A stretch of 64,000 nucleotides of DNA from Auanema rhodensis (GCA_964057225.1 OZ059899.1:1736001-1800000); one strand, 5' to 3'. Counted from the stretch's first letter, positions 12,987 through 27,026 are shown. Notes: generated by a model not told the origin, from the letters alone. Program-made: numbers and translations.

Positions 12987-15794
12987 TCTTCAGGGTGAAA
13001 ATCGAGGATATAAGTGTGAACTTATATCAGTTGATATCTCGGTGCATTTTTAAGCTAGCGCAAATCTGATAACACAGATCGACGCAGCTTAAAAATCCGC
13101 ATCGAATGCACTATACTACATTGAGAAAAACTTAATACAAAAATTAGTTATGATCGTTTGAAAAATGATGCATTAGTGTATGTTGAGTTTCCATGTACAC
13201 TCAACATTGCTTCCAAAAACATTTTGACAAAAATTTTTTCGAAAAATTTCGAAATAATTTAGCAAAAAGTAGATGTTTTTAGATTCCATTTTTCAAGGCA
13301 AAGACGATGGACAATGTTATTCAACGAAAAAAATAATTCTTCAGGGTGAAAATCGAGGATATAAGTGTGAACTTATATCAGTTGATATCTCGGTGCATTT
13401 TTAAGCTAGCGCAAATCTGATAACACAGATCGACGCAACTTAAAAATCCGCATCGAATGCACTATACTACATTGAGAAACGCTTGATACAAAAATTAGTT
13501 ATGATCGTTTGAAAAATGATGCATTAGTGTATGTTGAGTTTCCATGTACACTCAACATTGCTTCCAAAAACATTTTGACAAAAATTTTTTCGAAAAATTT
13601 CAAAATAATTTAGCAAAAAGTAGATGTTTTTAAATTTTTTTTTTCAAGGCAAAGACGATGAACAATGTTATTCAACGAAAAAATCAATTCTTCAGGGTGA
13701 AAATCGAGGATATAAGTGTGAACTTATATCAGTTGATATCTCGGTGCATTTTTAAGCTAGCGCAAATCTGATAACACAGATCGACGCAGCTTAAAAATCC
13801 GCATCAAATGCACTATACTACATTGAGAAACGCTTGATACAAAAATTAGTTATGATCGTTTGAAAAATGATGCATTAGTGTATGTTGAGTTTCCATGTAC
13901 ACTCAACATTGCTTCCAAAAACATTTTGACAAAAATTTTTTCGAAAAATTTCAAATAAATTTAGCAAAAAGTAGATGTTTTTAGATTCCATTTCTCAAGG
14001 CAAAGACGATGGACAATGTTATTCAACGAAAAAATTAATTCTTCAGGGTGAAAATCGAGGATATAAGTGTGAACTTATATCAGTTGATATCTCGGTGCAT
14101 TTTCAAGCTAGCGCAAATCTGATAACACAGATCGACGCAGCTTAAAAATCCGCATCGAATGCACTATACTACATTGAGAAAAACTTAATACAAAAATTAG
14201 TTATGATCGTTTGAAAAATGATGCATTAGTGTATGTTGAGTTTCCATGTACACTCAACATTGCTTCCAAAAACATTTTGACAAAAATTTTTTCGAAAAAT
14301 TTCGAAATAATTTAGCAAAAAGTAGATGTTTTTAGATTCCATTTTTCAAGGCAAAGACGATGGACAATGTTATTCAACGAAAAAAATAATTCTTCAGGGT
14401 GAAAATCGAGGATATAAGTGTGAACTTATATCAGTTGATATCTCGGTGCATTTTCAAGCTAGCGCAAATCTGATAACACAGATCGACGCAGCTTAAAAAT
14501 CCGCATCGAATGCACTATACTACATTGAGAAAAACTTAATACAAAAATTAGTTATGATCGTTTGAAAAATGATGCATTAGTGTATGTTGAGTTTCCATGT
14601 ACACTCAACATTGCTTCCAAAAACATTTTGACAAAAATTTTTTCGAAAAATTTCAAAATAATTTAGCAAAAAGTAGATGTTTTTAGATTCCATTTTACAA
14701 GGCAAAGACGATGGACAATGTTATTCAACGAAAAAAATAATTCTTCAGGGTGAAAATCGAGGATATAAGTGTGAACTTATATCAATTGATATCTCGGTGC
14801 ATTTTTAAGCTAGCGCAAATCTGATAACACAGATCGACGCAGCTTAAAAATCCGCATCGAATGCACTATACTACATTGAGAAACGCTTAATACAAAAATT
14901 AGTTATGATCGTTTGAAAAATGATGCATTAGTGTATGTTGAGTTTCCATGTACACTCAACATTGCTACCAAAAACATTTTGACAAAAATTTTTTTGAAAA
15001 ATTTCAGAATAATTTAGCAAAAAGTAGATGTTTTTAGATTCCATTTTTCAAGGCAAAGACGATGGACAATGTTATTCAACGAAAAAAATAATTCTTCAGG
15101 GTGAAAATCGAGGATATAAGTGTGAACTTATATCAGTTGATATCTCGGTGCATTTTCAAGCTAGCGCAAATCTGATAACACAGATCGACGCAGCTTAAAA
15201 ATCCGCATCGAATGCACTATACTACATTGAGAAAAACTTAATACAAAAATTAGTTATGATCGTTTGAAAAATGATGCATTAGTGTATGTTGAGTTTCCAT
15301 GTACACTCAACATTGCTTCCAAAAACATTTTGACAAAAATTTTTTCGAAAAATTTCGAAATAATTTAGCAAAAAGTAGATGTTTTTAGATTCCATTTTTC
15401 AAGGCAAAGACGATGGACAATGTTATTCAACGAAAAAAATAATTCTTCAGGGTGAAAATCGAGGATATAAGTGTGAACTTATATCAGTTGATATCTCGGT
15501 GCATTTTCAAGCTAGCGCAAATCTGATAACACAGATCGACGCAGCTTAAAAATCCGCATCGAATGCACTATACTACATTGAGAAAAACTTAATACAAAAA
15601 TTAGTTATGATCGTTTGAAAAATGATGCATTAGTGTATGTTGAGTTTCCATGTACACTCAACATTGCTTCCAAAAACATTTTGACAAAAATTTTTTCGAA
15701 AAATTTCGAAATAATTTAGCAAAAAGTAGATGTTTTTAGATTCCATTTTTCAAGGCAAAGACGATGGACAATGTTATTCAACGAAAAAAATAAT
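12987..15794 (+). repeat. L-rich block of eight monomers
   Basis: Monomers at 12987, 13338, 13689, 14040, 14391, 14742, 15093 and 15444. The order is L-Z-Y-L-L/P-N-L-L. Several L monomers carry T65C (ttttcaag), a change otherwise seen only in the monomers at 12637 and 42471. The one at 14391 has the 3' mark T307A of subtype P. The Z monomer at 13338 has C300T, giving an uninterrupted T run of about 10. The clustering of T65C points to local duplication of single monomers or pairs here. Confidence 0.75.
15093..15443 (+). repeat. Subtype L monomers
   Basis: Marks: C143A/G144A/G148A (gagaaaaactta) and A265G. Many also have T65C. Starts: 12637 (with deletion), 12987, 14040, 15093, 15444, 17550, 20709. 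Subtype U, common in the right half, has the same 143/144/148 changes but A265. Confidence 0.75.
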
Positions 15795-17900
15795 TCTTCA
15801 GGGTGAAAATCGAGGATATAAGTGTGAACTTATATCAGTTGATATCTCGGTGCATTTTTAAGCTAGCGCAAATCTGATAACACAGATCGACGCAACTTAA
15901 AAATCCGCATCGAATGCACTATACTACATTGAGAAACGCTTGATACAAAAATTAGTTATGATCGTTTGAAAAATGATGCATTAGTGTATGTTGAGTTTCC
16001 ATGTACACTCAACATTGCTTCCAAAAACATTTTGACAAAAATTTTTTCGAAAAATTTCAAAATAATTTAGCAAAAAGTAGATGTTTTTAAATTCTTTTTT
16101 TCAAGGCAAAGACGATGAACAATGTTATTCAACGAAAAAATCAATTCTTCAGGGTGAAAATCGAGGATATAAGTGTGAACTTATATCAGTTGATATCTCG
16201 GTGCATTTTTAAGCTAGCGCAAATCTGATAACACAGATCGACGCAGCTTAAAAATCCGCATCAAATGCACTATACTACATTGAGAAACGCTTGATACAAA
16301 AATTAGTTATGATCGTTTGAAAAATGATGCATTAGTGTATGTTGAGTTTCCATGTACACTCAACATTGCTTCCAAAAACATTTTGACAAAAATTTTTTCG
16401 AAAAATTTCAAATAAATTTAGCAAAAAGTAGATGTTTTTAGATTCCATTTCTCAAGGCAAAGACGATGGACAATGTTATTCAACGAAAAAATTAATTCTT
16501 CAGGGTGAAAATTGAGGATATAAGTGTGAACTTATATCAGTTGATATCTCGGTGCATTTTTAAGCTAGCGCAAATCTGATAACACAGATCGACGCAGCTT
16601 AAAAATCCGCATCGAATGCACTATACTACATTGAGAAACGCTTAATACAAAAATTAGTTATGATCGTTTGAAAAATGATGCATTAGTGTATGTTGAGTTT
16701 CCATGTACACTCAACATTGCTTCCAAAAACATTTTGACAAAACTTTTTTTGAAAAATTTCAAAATAATTTAGCAAAAAGTAGATGTTTTTAGATTCCGTT
16801 TTTCAAGGCAAAGACGATGGACAATGTTATTCAACGAAAAAATTAATTCTTCAGGGTGAAAATCGAGGATATAAGTGTGAACTTATATCAGTTGATATCT
16901 CGGTGCATTTTTAAGCTACCGCAAATCTGATAACACAGATCGACGCAGCTTAAAAATCCATATCAAATGCACTATACTACATTGAGAAACGCTTGATACG
17001 AAAATTAGTTATGATCGTTTGAAAAATGATGCATTAGTGTATGTTGAGTTTCCATGTACACTCAACATTGCTTCCAAAAACATTTTGACAAAAATTTTTT
17101 CCAAAAATTTCAAAATAATTTAGCAAAAAGTAGATGTTTTTAGATTCCATTTTACAAGGCAAAGACGATGGACAATGTTATTCAACGAAAAAAATAATTC
17201 TTCAGGGTGAAAATCGAGGATATAAGTGTGAACTTATATCAATTGATATCTCGGTGCATTTTTAAGCTAGCGCAAATCTGATAACACAGATCGACGCAGC
17301 TTAACAATCCGCATCGAATGCACTATACTACATTGAGAAACGCTTAATACAAAAATTAGTTATGATCGTTTGAAAAATGATGCATTAGTGTATGTTGAGT
17401 TTCCATGTACACTCAACATTGCTACCAAAAACATTTTGACAAAAATTTTTTTGAAAAATTTCAGAATAATTTAGCAAAAAGTAGATGTTTTTAGATTCCA
17501 TTTTTCAAGGCAAAGACGATGGACAATGTTATTCAACGAAAACAATAATTCTTCAGGGTGAAAATCGAGGATATAAGTGTGAACTTATATCAGTTGATAT
17601 CTCGGTGCATTTTTAAGCTAGCGCAAATCTGATAACACAGATCGACGCAGCTTAAAAATCCGCATCGAATGCACTATACTACATTGAGAAAAACTTAATA
17701 CAAAAATTAGTTATGATCGTTTGAAAAATGATGCATTAGTGTATGTTGAGTTTCCATGTACACTCAACATTGCTTCCAAAAACATTTTGACAAAAATTTT
17801 TTCGAAAAATTTCGAAATAATTTAGCAAAAAGTAGATGTTTTTAGATTCCATTTTTCAAGGCAAAGACGATGGACAATGTTATTCAACGAAAAAAATAAT
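15795..17900 (+). repeat. 6-monomer HOR, order Z-Y-X-P-N-L (2106 bp)
   Basis: Monomers at 15795, 16146, 16497, 16848, 17199 and 17550 repeat the subtype order of 10882-12986. Private changes here are A153G in the P monomer at 16848 (gatacgaaaa) and one base in gcttaacaat of the N monomer at 17199. Lack of A76G in this N separates it from the two 11-mer copies. This six-subtype series looks like the basic unit of the left third of the array. Confidence 0.8.
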
Positions 17901-20006
17901 TCTTCAGGGTGAAAATCGAGGATATAAGTGTGAACTTATATCAGTTGATATCTCGGTGCATTTTTAAGCTAGCGCAAATCTGATAACACAGATCGACGCA
18001 ACTTAAAAATCCGCATCGAATGCACTATACTACATTGAGAAACGCTTGATACAAAAATTAGTTATGATCGTTTGAAAAATGATGCATTAGTGTATGTTGA
18101 GTTTCCATGTACACTCAACATTGCTTCCAAAAACATTTTGACAAAAATTTTTTCGAAAAATTTCAAAATAATTTAGCAAAAAGTAGATGTTTTTAAATTC
18201 TTTTTTTCAAGGCAAAGACGATGAACAATGTTATTCAACGAAAAAATCAATTCTTCAGGGTGAAAATCGAGGATATAAGTGTGAACTTATATCAGTTGAT
18301 ATCTCGGTGCATTTTTAAGCTAGCGCAAATCTGATAACACAGATCGACGCAGCTTAAAAATCCGCATCAAATGCACTATACTACATTGAGAAACGCTTGA
18401 TACAAAAATTAGTTATGATCGTTTGAAAAATGATGCATTAGTGTATGTTGAGTTTCCATGTACACTCAACATTGCTTCCAAAAACATTTTGACAAAAATT
18501 TTTTCGAAAAATTTCAAATAAATTTAGCAAAAAGTAGATGTTTTTAGATTCCATTTTTCAAGGCAAAGACGATGGACAATGTTGTTCAACGAAAAAATTA
18601 ATTCTTCAGGGTGAAAATCGAGGATATAAGTGTGAACTTATATCAGTTGATATCTCGGTGCATTTTTAAGCTAGCGCAAATCTGATAACACAGATCGACG
18701 CAGCTTAAAAATCCGCATCGAATGCACTATACTACATTGAGAAACGCTTAATACAAAAATTAGTTATGATCGTTTGAAAAATGATGCATTAGTGTATGTT
18801 GAGTTTCCATGTACACTCAACATTGCTTCCAAAAACATTTTGACAAAACTTTTTTTGAAAAATTTCAAAATAATTTAGGAAAAAGTAGATGTTTTTAGAT
18901 TCCGTTTTTCAAGGCAAAGACGATGGACAATGTTATTCAACGAAAAAATTAATTCTTCAGGGTGAAAATCGAGGATATAAGTGTGAACTTATATCAGTTG
19001 ATATCTCGGTGCATTTTTAAGCTACCGCAAATCTGATAACACAGATCGACGCAGCTTATAAATCCGCATCAAATGCACTATACTACATTGAAAAACGCTT
19101 GATACAAAAATTAGTTATGATCGTTTGAAAAATGATGCATTAGTGTATGTTGAGTTTCCATGTACACTCAACATTGCTTCCAAAAACATTTTGACAAAAA
19201 TTTTTTCGAAAAATTTCAAATAAATTTAGCAAAAAGTAGATGTTTTTAGATTCCATTTTTCAAGGCAAAGACGATGGACAATGTTGTTCAACGAAAAAAT
19301 TAATTCTTCAGGGTGAAAATCGAGGATATAAGTGTGAACTTATATCAGTTGATATCTCGGTGCATTTTTAAGCTAGCGCAAATCTGATAGCACAGATCGA
19401 CGCAGCTTAAAAATCCGCATCGAATGCACTATACTACATTGAGAAACGCTTGATACAAAAATTAGTTAAGATCGTTTGAAAAATGATGCATTAGTGTATG
19501 TTGAGTTTCCATGTACACTCAGCATTGCTTCCAAAAACATTTTGACAAAAATTTTTTTGAAAAATTTCAGAATAATTTAGCAAAAAGTAGATGTTTTTAG
19601 ATTCCATTTTTCAAGGCAAAGACGATGGACAATGTTATTCAACGAAAAAAATAATTCTTCAGGGTGAAAATCGAGGATATAAGTGTGAACTTATATCAGT
19701 TGATATCTCGGTGCATTTTTAAGCTAGCGCAAATCTGATAACACAGATCGACGCAGCTTAAAAATCCGCATCGAATGCACTATACTACATTGAGAAACGC
19801 TTGATACAAAAATTAGTTATGATCGTTTGAAAAATGATGCATTAGTGTATGTTGAGTTTCCATGTACACTCAACATTGCTTCCAAAAACATTTTGACAAA
19901 AATTTTTTCGAAAAATTTCAAATAAATTTAGCAAAAAGTAGATGTTTTTAGATTCCATTTCTCAAGGCAAAGACGATGGACAATGTTATTCAACGAAAAA
20001 ATTAAT

Positions 20007-20357
20007 TCTTCAGGGTGAAAATTGAGGATATAAGTGTGAACTTATATCAGTTGATATCTCGGTGCATTTTTAAGCTAGCGCAAATCTGATAACACAGATC
20101 GACGCAGCTTAAAAATCCGCATCGAATGCACTATACTACATTGAGAAACGCTTGATACAAAAATTAGTTATGATCGTTTGAAAAATGATGCATTAGTGTA
20201 TGTTGAGTTTCCATGTACACTCAACATTGCTTCCAAAAACATTTTGACAAAACTTTTTTTGAAAAATTTCAAAATAATTTAGCAAAAAGTAGATGTTTTT
20301 AGATTCCATTTTACAAGGCAAAGACGATGGACAATGTTATTCAACGAAAAAAATAAT
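20007..20357 (+). repeat. X/P hybrid monomer
   Basis: The 5' part and middle are X-like (C17T, A247C, C254T) and the 3' end is P-like (T307A, aaataa). Exchange point between positions 255 and 306. It is followed by N as P would be, so it reads as a deletion product of an X-P pair. Confidence 0.7.
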
Positions 20358-21761
20358 TCTTCAGGGTGAAAATCGAGGATATAAGTGTGAACTTATATCA
20401 ATTGATATCTCGGTGCATTTTTAAGCTAGCGCAAATCTGATAACACAGATCGACGCAGCTTAAAAATCCGCATCGAATGCACTATACTACATTGAGAAAC
20501 GCTTAATACAAAAATTAGTTATGATCGTTTGAAAAATGATGCATTAGTGTATGTTGAGTTTCCATGTACACTCCACATTGCTACCAAAAACATTTTGACA
20601 AAAATTTTTTTGAAAAATTTCAGAATAATTTAGCAAAAAGTAGATGTTTTTAGATTCCATTTTTCAAGGCAAAGACGATGGACAATGTTATTCAACGAAA
20701 AAAATAATTCTTCAGGGTGAAAATCGAGGATATAAGTGTGAACTTATATCAGTTGATATCTCGGTGCATTTTTAAGCTAGCGCAAATCTGATAACACAGA
20801 TCGACGCAGCTTAAAAATCCGCATCGAATGCACTATACTACATTGAGAAAAACTTAATACAAAAATTAGTTATGATCGTTTGAAAAATGATGCATTAGTG
20901 TATGTTGAGTTTCCATGTACACTCAACATTGCTTCCAAAAACATTTTGACAAAAATTTTTTCGAAAATTTTCGAAATAATTTAGCAAAAAGTAGATGTTT
21001 TTAGATTCCATTTTTCAAGGCAAAGACGATGGACAATGTTATTCAACGAAAAAAATAATTCTTCAGGGTGAAAATCGAGGATATAAGTGTGAACTTATAT
21101 CAGTTGATATCTCGGTGCATTTTTAAGCTAGCGCAAATCTGATAACACAGATCGACGCAACTTAAAAATCCGCATCGAATGCACTATACTACATTGAGAA
21201 ACGCTTGATACAAAAATTAGTTATGATCGTTTGAAAAATGATGCATTAGTGTATGTTGAGTTTCCATGTACACTCAACATTGCTTCCAAAAACATTTTGA
21301 CAAAAATTTTTTCGAAAAATTTCAAAATAATTTAGCAAAAAGTAGATGTTTTTAAATTCTTTTTTTCAAGGCAAAGACGATGAACAATGTTATTCAACGA
21401 AAAAATCAATTCTTCAGGGTGAAAATCGAGGATATAAGTGTGAACTTATATCAGTTGATATCTCGGTGCATTTTTAAGCTAGCGCAAATCTGATAACACA
21501 GATCGACGCAGCTTAAAAATCCGCATCAAATGCACTATACTACATTGAGAAACGCTTGATACAAAAATTAGTTATGATCGTTTGAAAAATGATGCATTAG
21601 TGTATGTTGAGTTTCCATGTACACTCAACATTGCTTCCAAAAACATTTTGACAAAAATTTTTTCGAAAAATTTCAAATAAATTTAGCAAAAAGTAGATGT
21701 TTTTAGATTCCATTTCTCAAGGCAAAGACGATGGACAATGTTATTCAACGAAAAAATTAAT

Positions 21762-22112
21762 TCTTCAGGGTGAAAATTGAGGATATAAGTGTGAACTTAT
21801 ATCAGTTGATATCTCGGTGCATTTTTAAGCTAGCGCAAATCTGATAACACAGATCGACGCAGCTTAAAAATCCGCATCGAATGCACTATACTACATTGAG
21901 AAACGCTTAATACAAAAATTAGTTATGATCGTTTGAAAAATGATGCATTAGTGTATGTTGAGTTTCCATGTACACTCAACATTGCTTCCAAAAACATTTT
22001 GACAAAAATTTTTTCGAAAAATTTCAAATAAATTTAGCAAAAAGTAGATGTTTTTAGATTCCATTTCTCAAGGCAAAGACGATGGACAATGTTATTCAAC
22101 GAAAAAATTAAT
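21762..22112 (+). repeat. X/Y hybrid monomer (duplication junction)
   Basis: 5' part X (C17T, G148A), 3' part Y (A268T/T269A, T306C). It lies between Y at 21411 and X at 22113. Since Y normally precedes X, a 5'-X/3'-Y monomer flanked by Y and X is the expected gain product of an unequal exchange one monomer out of register. Exchange point between positions 148 and 247. Confidence 0.8.
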
Positions 22113-22463
22113 TCTTCAGGGTGAAAATTGAGGATATAAGTGTGAACTTATATCAGTTGATATCTCGGTGCATTTTTAAGCTAGCGCAAATCTGATAACA
22201 CAGATCGACGCAGCTTAAAAATCCGCATCGAATGCACTATACTACATTGAGAAACGCTTAATACAAAAATTAGTTATGATCGTTTGAAAAATGATGCATT
22301 AGTGTATGTTGAGTTTCCATGTACACTCAACATTGCTTCCAAAAACATTTTGACAAAACTTTTTTTGAAAAATTTCAAAATAATTTAGCAAAAAGTAGAT
22401 GTTTTTAGATTCCGTTTTTCAAGGCAAAGACGATGGACAATGTTATTCAACGAAAAAATTAAT

Positions 22464-23165
22464 TCTTCAGGGTGAAAATCGAGGATATAAGTGTGAACTT
22501 ATATCAGTTGATATCTCGGTGCATTTTTAAGCTACCGCAAATCTGATAACACAGATCGACGCAGCTTAAAAATCCATATCAAATGCACTATACTACATTG
22601 AGAAACGCTTGATACAAAAATTAGTTATGATCGTTTGAAAAATGATGCATTAGTGTATGTTGAGTTTCCATGTACACTCAACATTGCTTCCAAAAACATT
22701 TTGACAAAAATTTTTTCGAAAAATTTCAAAATAATTTAGCAAAAAGTAGATGTTTTTAAATTCTTTTTTTCAAGGCAAAGACGATGAACAATGTTATTCA
22801 ACGAAAAAATCAATTCTTCAGGGTGAAAATCGAGGATATAAGTGTGAACTTATATCAGTTGATATCTCGGTGCATTTTTAAGCTAGCGCAAATCTGATAA
22901 CACAGATCGACGCAGCTTAAAAATCCGCATCAAATGCACTATACTACATTGAGAAACGCTTGATACAAAAATTAGTTATGATCGTTTGAAAAATGATGCA
23001 TTAGTGTATGTTGAGTTTCCATGTACACTCAACATTGCTTCCAAAAACATTTTGACAAAACTTTTTTTGAAAAATTTCAAAATAATTTAGCAAAAAGTAG
23101 ATGTTTTTAGATTCCGTTTTTCAAGGCAAAGACGATGGACAATGTTATTCAACGAAAAAATTAAT
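22464..23165 (+). repeat. P/Z and Y/X hybrid monomers
   Basis: 22464-22814: 5' P (G72C, G113A/C114T/G118A), 3' Z (taaattc, atgaac, aatcaa). 22815-23165: 5' Y (G118A, G148), 3' X (A247C, C254T, A302G). In the parent order Z-Y-X-P, P/Z is a gain junction and Y/X a loss junction. P/Z recurs at 23517, and Y/X at 23868 and 24921, so both were amplified with the 3-mer. Confidence 0.8.
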
Positions 23166-25622
23166 TCTTCAGGGTGAAAATCGAGGATATAAGTGTGAAC
23201 TTATATCAGTTGATATCTCGGTGCATTTTTAAGCTACCGCAAATCTGATAACACAGATCGAAGCAGCTTAAAAATCCGCAACAAATGCACTATACTACAT
23301 TGAGAAACGCTTGATACAAAAATTAGTTATGATCGTTTGAAAAATGATGCATTAGTGTATGTTGAGTTTCCATGTACACTCAACATTGCTTCCAAAAACA
23401 TTTTGACAAAAATTTTTTCGAAAAATTTCGAAATAATTTAGCAAAAAGTAGATGTTTTTAGATTCCATTTTTCAAGGCAAAGACGATGGACAATGTTATT
23501 CAACGAAAAAATTAATTCTTCAGGGTGAAAATCGAGGATATAAGTGTGAACTTATATCAGTTGATATCTCGGTGCATTTTTAAGCTACCGCAAATCTGAT
23601 AACACAGATCGACGCAGCTTAAAAATCCATATCAAATGCACTATACTACATTGAGAAACGCTTGATACAAAAATTAGTTATGATCGTTTGAAAAATGATG
23701 CATTAGTGTATGTTGAGTTTCCATGTACACTCAACATTGCTTCCAAAAACATTTTGACAAAAATTTTTTCGAAAAATTTCAAAATAATTTAGCAAAAAGT
23801 AGATGTTTTTAAATTCTTTTTTTCAAGGCAAAGACGATGAACAATGTTATTCAACGAAAAAATCAATTCTTCAGGGTGAAAATCGAGGATATAAGTGTGA
23901 ACTTATATCAGTTGATATCTCGGTGCATTTTTAAGCTAGCGCAAATCTGATAACACAGATCGACGCAGCTTAAAAATCCGCATCAAATGCACTATACTAC
24001 ATTGAGAAACGCTTGATACAAAAATTAGTTATGATCGTTTGAAAAATGATGTATTAGTGTATGTTGAGTTTCCATGTACACTCAACATTGCTTCCAAAAA
24101 CATTTTGACAAAACTTTTTTTGAAAAATTTCAGAATAATTTAGCAAAAAGTAGATGTTTTTAGATTCCGTTTTTCAAGGCAAAGACGATGGACAATGTTA
24201 TTCAACGAAAAAATTAATTCTTCAGGGTGAAAATCGAGGATATAAGTGTGAACTTATATCAGTTGATATCTCGGTGCATTTTTAAGCTACCGCAAATCTG
24301 ATAACACAGATCGAAGCAGCTTAAAAATCCGCAACAAATGCACTATACTACATTGAGAAACGCTTGATACAAAAATTAGTTATGATCGTTTGAAAAATGA
24401 TGCATTAGTGTATGTTGAGTTTCCATGTACACTCAACATTGCTTCCAAAAACATTTTGACAAAAATTTTTTCGAAAAATTTCGAAATAATTTAGCAAAAA
24501 TGAGATGTTTTTAGATTCCATTTTTCAAGGCAAAGACGATGGACAATGTTATTCAACGAAAAAAATAATTCTTCAGGGTGAAAATCGAGGATATAAGTGT
24601 GAACTTATATCAGTTGATATCTTGGTGCATTTTTAAGCTAGCGCAAATCTGATAACACAGATCGACGCAACTTAAAAATCCGCATCGAATGCACTATACT
24701 ACATTGAGAAACGCTCGATACAAAAATTAGTTATGATCGTTTGAAAAATGATGCATTAGTGTATGTTGAGTTTCCATGTACACTCAACATTGCTTCCAAA
24801 AACATTTTGACAAAAATTTTTTCGAAAAATTTCAAAATAATTTAGCAAAAAGTAGATGTTTTTAAATTCTTTTTTTCAAGGCAAAGACGATGAACAATGT
24901 TATTCAACGAAAAAATCAATTCTTCAGGGTGAAAATCGAGGATATAAGTGTGAACTTATATCAGTTGATATCTCGGTGCATTTTTAAGCTAGCGCAAATC
25001 TGATAACACAGATCGACGCAGCTTAAAAATCCGCATCAAATGCACTATACTACATTGAGAAACGCTTGATACAAAAATTAGTTATGATCGTTTGAAAAAT
25101 GATGCATTAGTGTATGTTGAGTTTCCATGTACACTCAACATTGCTTCCAAAAACATTTTGACAAAACTTTTTTTGAAAAATTTCAAAATAATTTAGCAAA
25201 AAGTAGATGTTTTTAGATTCCGTTTTTCAAGGCAAAGACGATGGACAATGTTATTCAACGAAAAAATTAATTCTTCAGGGTGAAAATCGAGGATATAAGT
25301 GTGAACTTATATCAGTTGATATCTCGGTGCATTTTTAAGCTACCGCAAATCTGATAACACAGATCGAAGCAGCTTAAAAATCCGCAACAAATGCACTATA
25401 CTACATTGAGAAACGCTTGATACAAAAATTAGTTATGATCGTTTGAAAAATGATGCATTAGTGTATGTTGAGTTTCCATGTACACTCAACATTGCTTCCA
25501 AAAACATTTTGACAAAAATTTTTTCGAAAAATTTCGAAATAATTTAGCAAAAAGTAGATGTTTTTAGATTCCATTTTTCAAGGCAAAGACGATGGACAAT
25601 GTTATTCAACGAAAAAAATAAT
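22464..25622 (+). repeat. Three tandem 3-monomer HORs (1053 bp each)
   Basis: Copies 22464-23516, 23517-24569 and 24570-25622. Each is (P/Z or Z)-(Y/X)-K. K (23166, 24219, 25272) is marked by C97A (gaagcagc) with G72C, T116A and G118A and occurs only here. The first two copies start with a P/Z hybrid; the third starts with Z carrying cttggtgc (C54T), a change shared with the next Z at 25623. The second Y/X has private C185T. K with C97A is confined to three copies, which makes this a clean local amplification. Confidence 0.85.
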
Positions 25623-26675
25623 TCTTCAGGGTGAAAATCGAGGATATAAGTGTGAACTTATATCAGTTGATATCTTGGTGCATTTTTAAGCTAGCGCAAA
25701 TCTGATAACACAGATCGACGCAACTTAAAAATCCGCATCGAATGCACTATACTACATTGAGAAACGCTTGATACAAAAATTAGTTATGATCGTTTGAAAA
25801 ATGATGCATTAGTGTATGTTGAGTTTCCATGTACACTCAACATTGCTTCCAAAAACATTTTGACAAAAATTTTTTCGAAAAATTTCAAAATAATTTAGCA
25901 AAAAGTAGATGTTTTTAAATTCTTTTTTTCAAGGCAAAGACGATGAACAATGTTATTCAACGAAAAAATCAATTCTTCAGGGTGAAAATCGAGGATATAA
26001 GTGTGAACTTATATCAGTTGATATCTCGGTGCATTTTTAAGCTAGCGCAAATCTGATAACACAGATCGACGCAGCTTAAAAATCCGCATCAAATGCACTA
26101 TACTACATTGAGAAACGCTTGATACAAAAATTAGTTATGATCGTTTGAAAAATGATGCATTAGTGTATGTTGAGTTTCCATGTACACTCAACATTGCTTT
26201 CAAAAACATTTTGACAAAAATTTTTTCGAAAAATTTCAAATAAATTTAGCAAAAAGTAGATGTTTTTAGATTCCATTTCTCAAGGCAAAGACGATGGACA
26301 ATGTTATTCAACGAAAAAATTAATTCTTCAGGGTGAAAATTGAGGATATAAGTGTGAACTTATATCAGTTGATATCTCGGTGCATTTTTAAGCTAGCGCA
26401 AATCTGATAACACAGATCGACGCAGCTTTAAAATCCGCATCGAATGCACTATACTACATTGAGAAACGCTTAATACAAAAATTAGTTATGATCGTTTGAA
26501 AAATGATGCATTAGTGTATGTTGAGTTTCCATGTACACTCAACATTGCTTCCAAAAACATTTTGACAAAACTTTTTTTGAAAAATTTCAAAATAATTTAG
26601 CAAAAAGTAGATGTTTTTAGATTCCGTTTTTCAAGGCAAAGACGATGGACAATGTTATTCAACGAAAAAATTAAT

Positions 26676-27026
26676 TCTTCAGGGTGAAAATCGAGGATAT
26701 AAGTGTGAACTTATATCAGTTGATATCTCGGTGCATTTTTAAGCTACCGCAAATCTGATAACACAGATCGACGCAGCTTAAAAATCCGCAACAAATGCAC
26801 TATACTACATTGAGAAACGCTTGATACAAAAATTAGTTATGATCGTTTGAAAAATGATGCATTAGTGTATGTTGAGTTTCCATGTACACTCAACATTGCT
26901 TCCAAAAACATTTTGACAAAAATTTTTTCGAAAAATTTCAAATAAATTTAGCAAAAAGTAGATGTTTTTAGATTCCATTTTTCAAGGCAAAGACGATGGA
27001 CAATGTTGTTCAACGAAAAAATTAAT
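26676..27026 (+). repeat. Subtype W monomers
   Basis: Marks: G72C, G118A (mostly with T116A, giving caacaaatg), A268T/T269A, A333G (tgttgttc) and A347T. Starts: 1756, 18954, 26676, 27378, 29133, 31239, 33696, 35100, 38610. The two leftmost lack T116A. The one at 31239 ends gaaataatta, a private change. Confidence 0.8.

Larger units (their letters stand above)
17901..22463 (+). repeat. Irregular block of 13 monomers
   Basis: The order is Z, Y/W (A333G), X without C17T, W, V with T165A, Y-like, X/P hybrid, N, L, Z, Y, X/Y hybrid, X. Starts run from 17901 to 22113 in 351-bp steps. Private changes include agcac for aacac at about 19388, a217c at 20358 (ctccac), tataaatcc at 18954, ttgaaaaacg at about 19088 and agcaa to aggaa at about 18878. 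The number of private changes is higher than in the right half, consistent with an older, less recently homogenised stretch. Confidence 0.75.
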
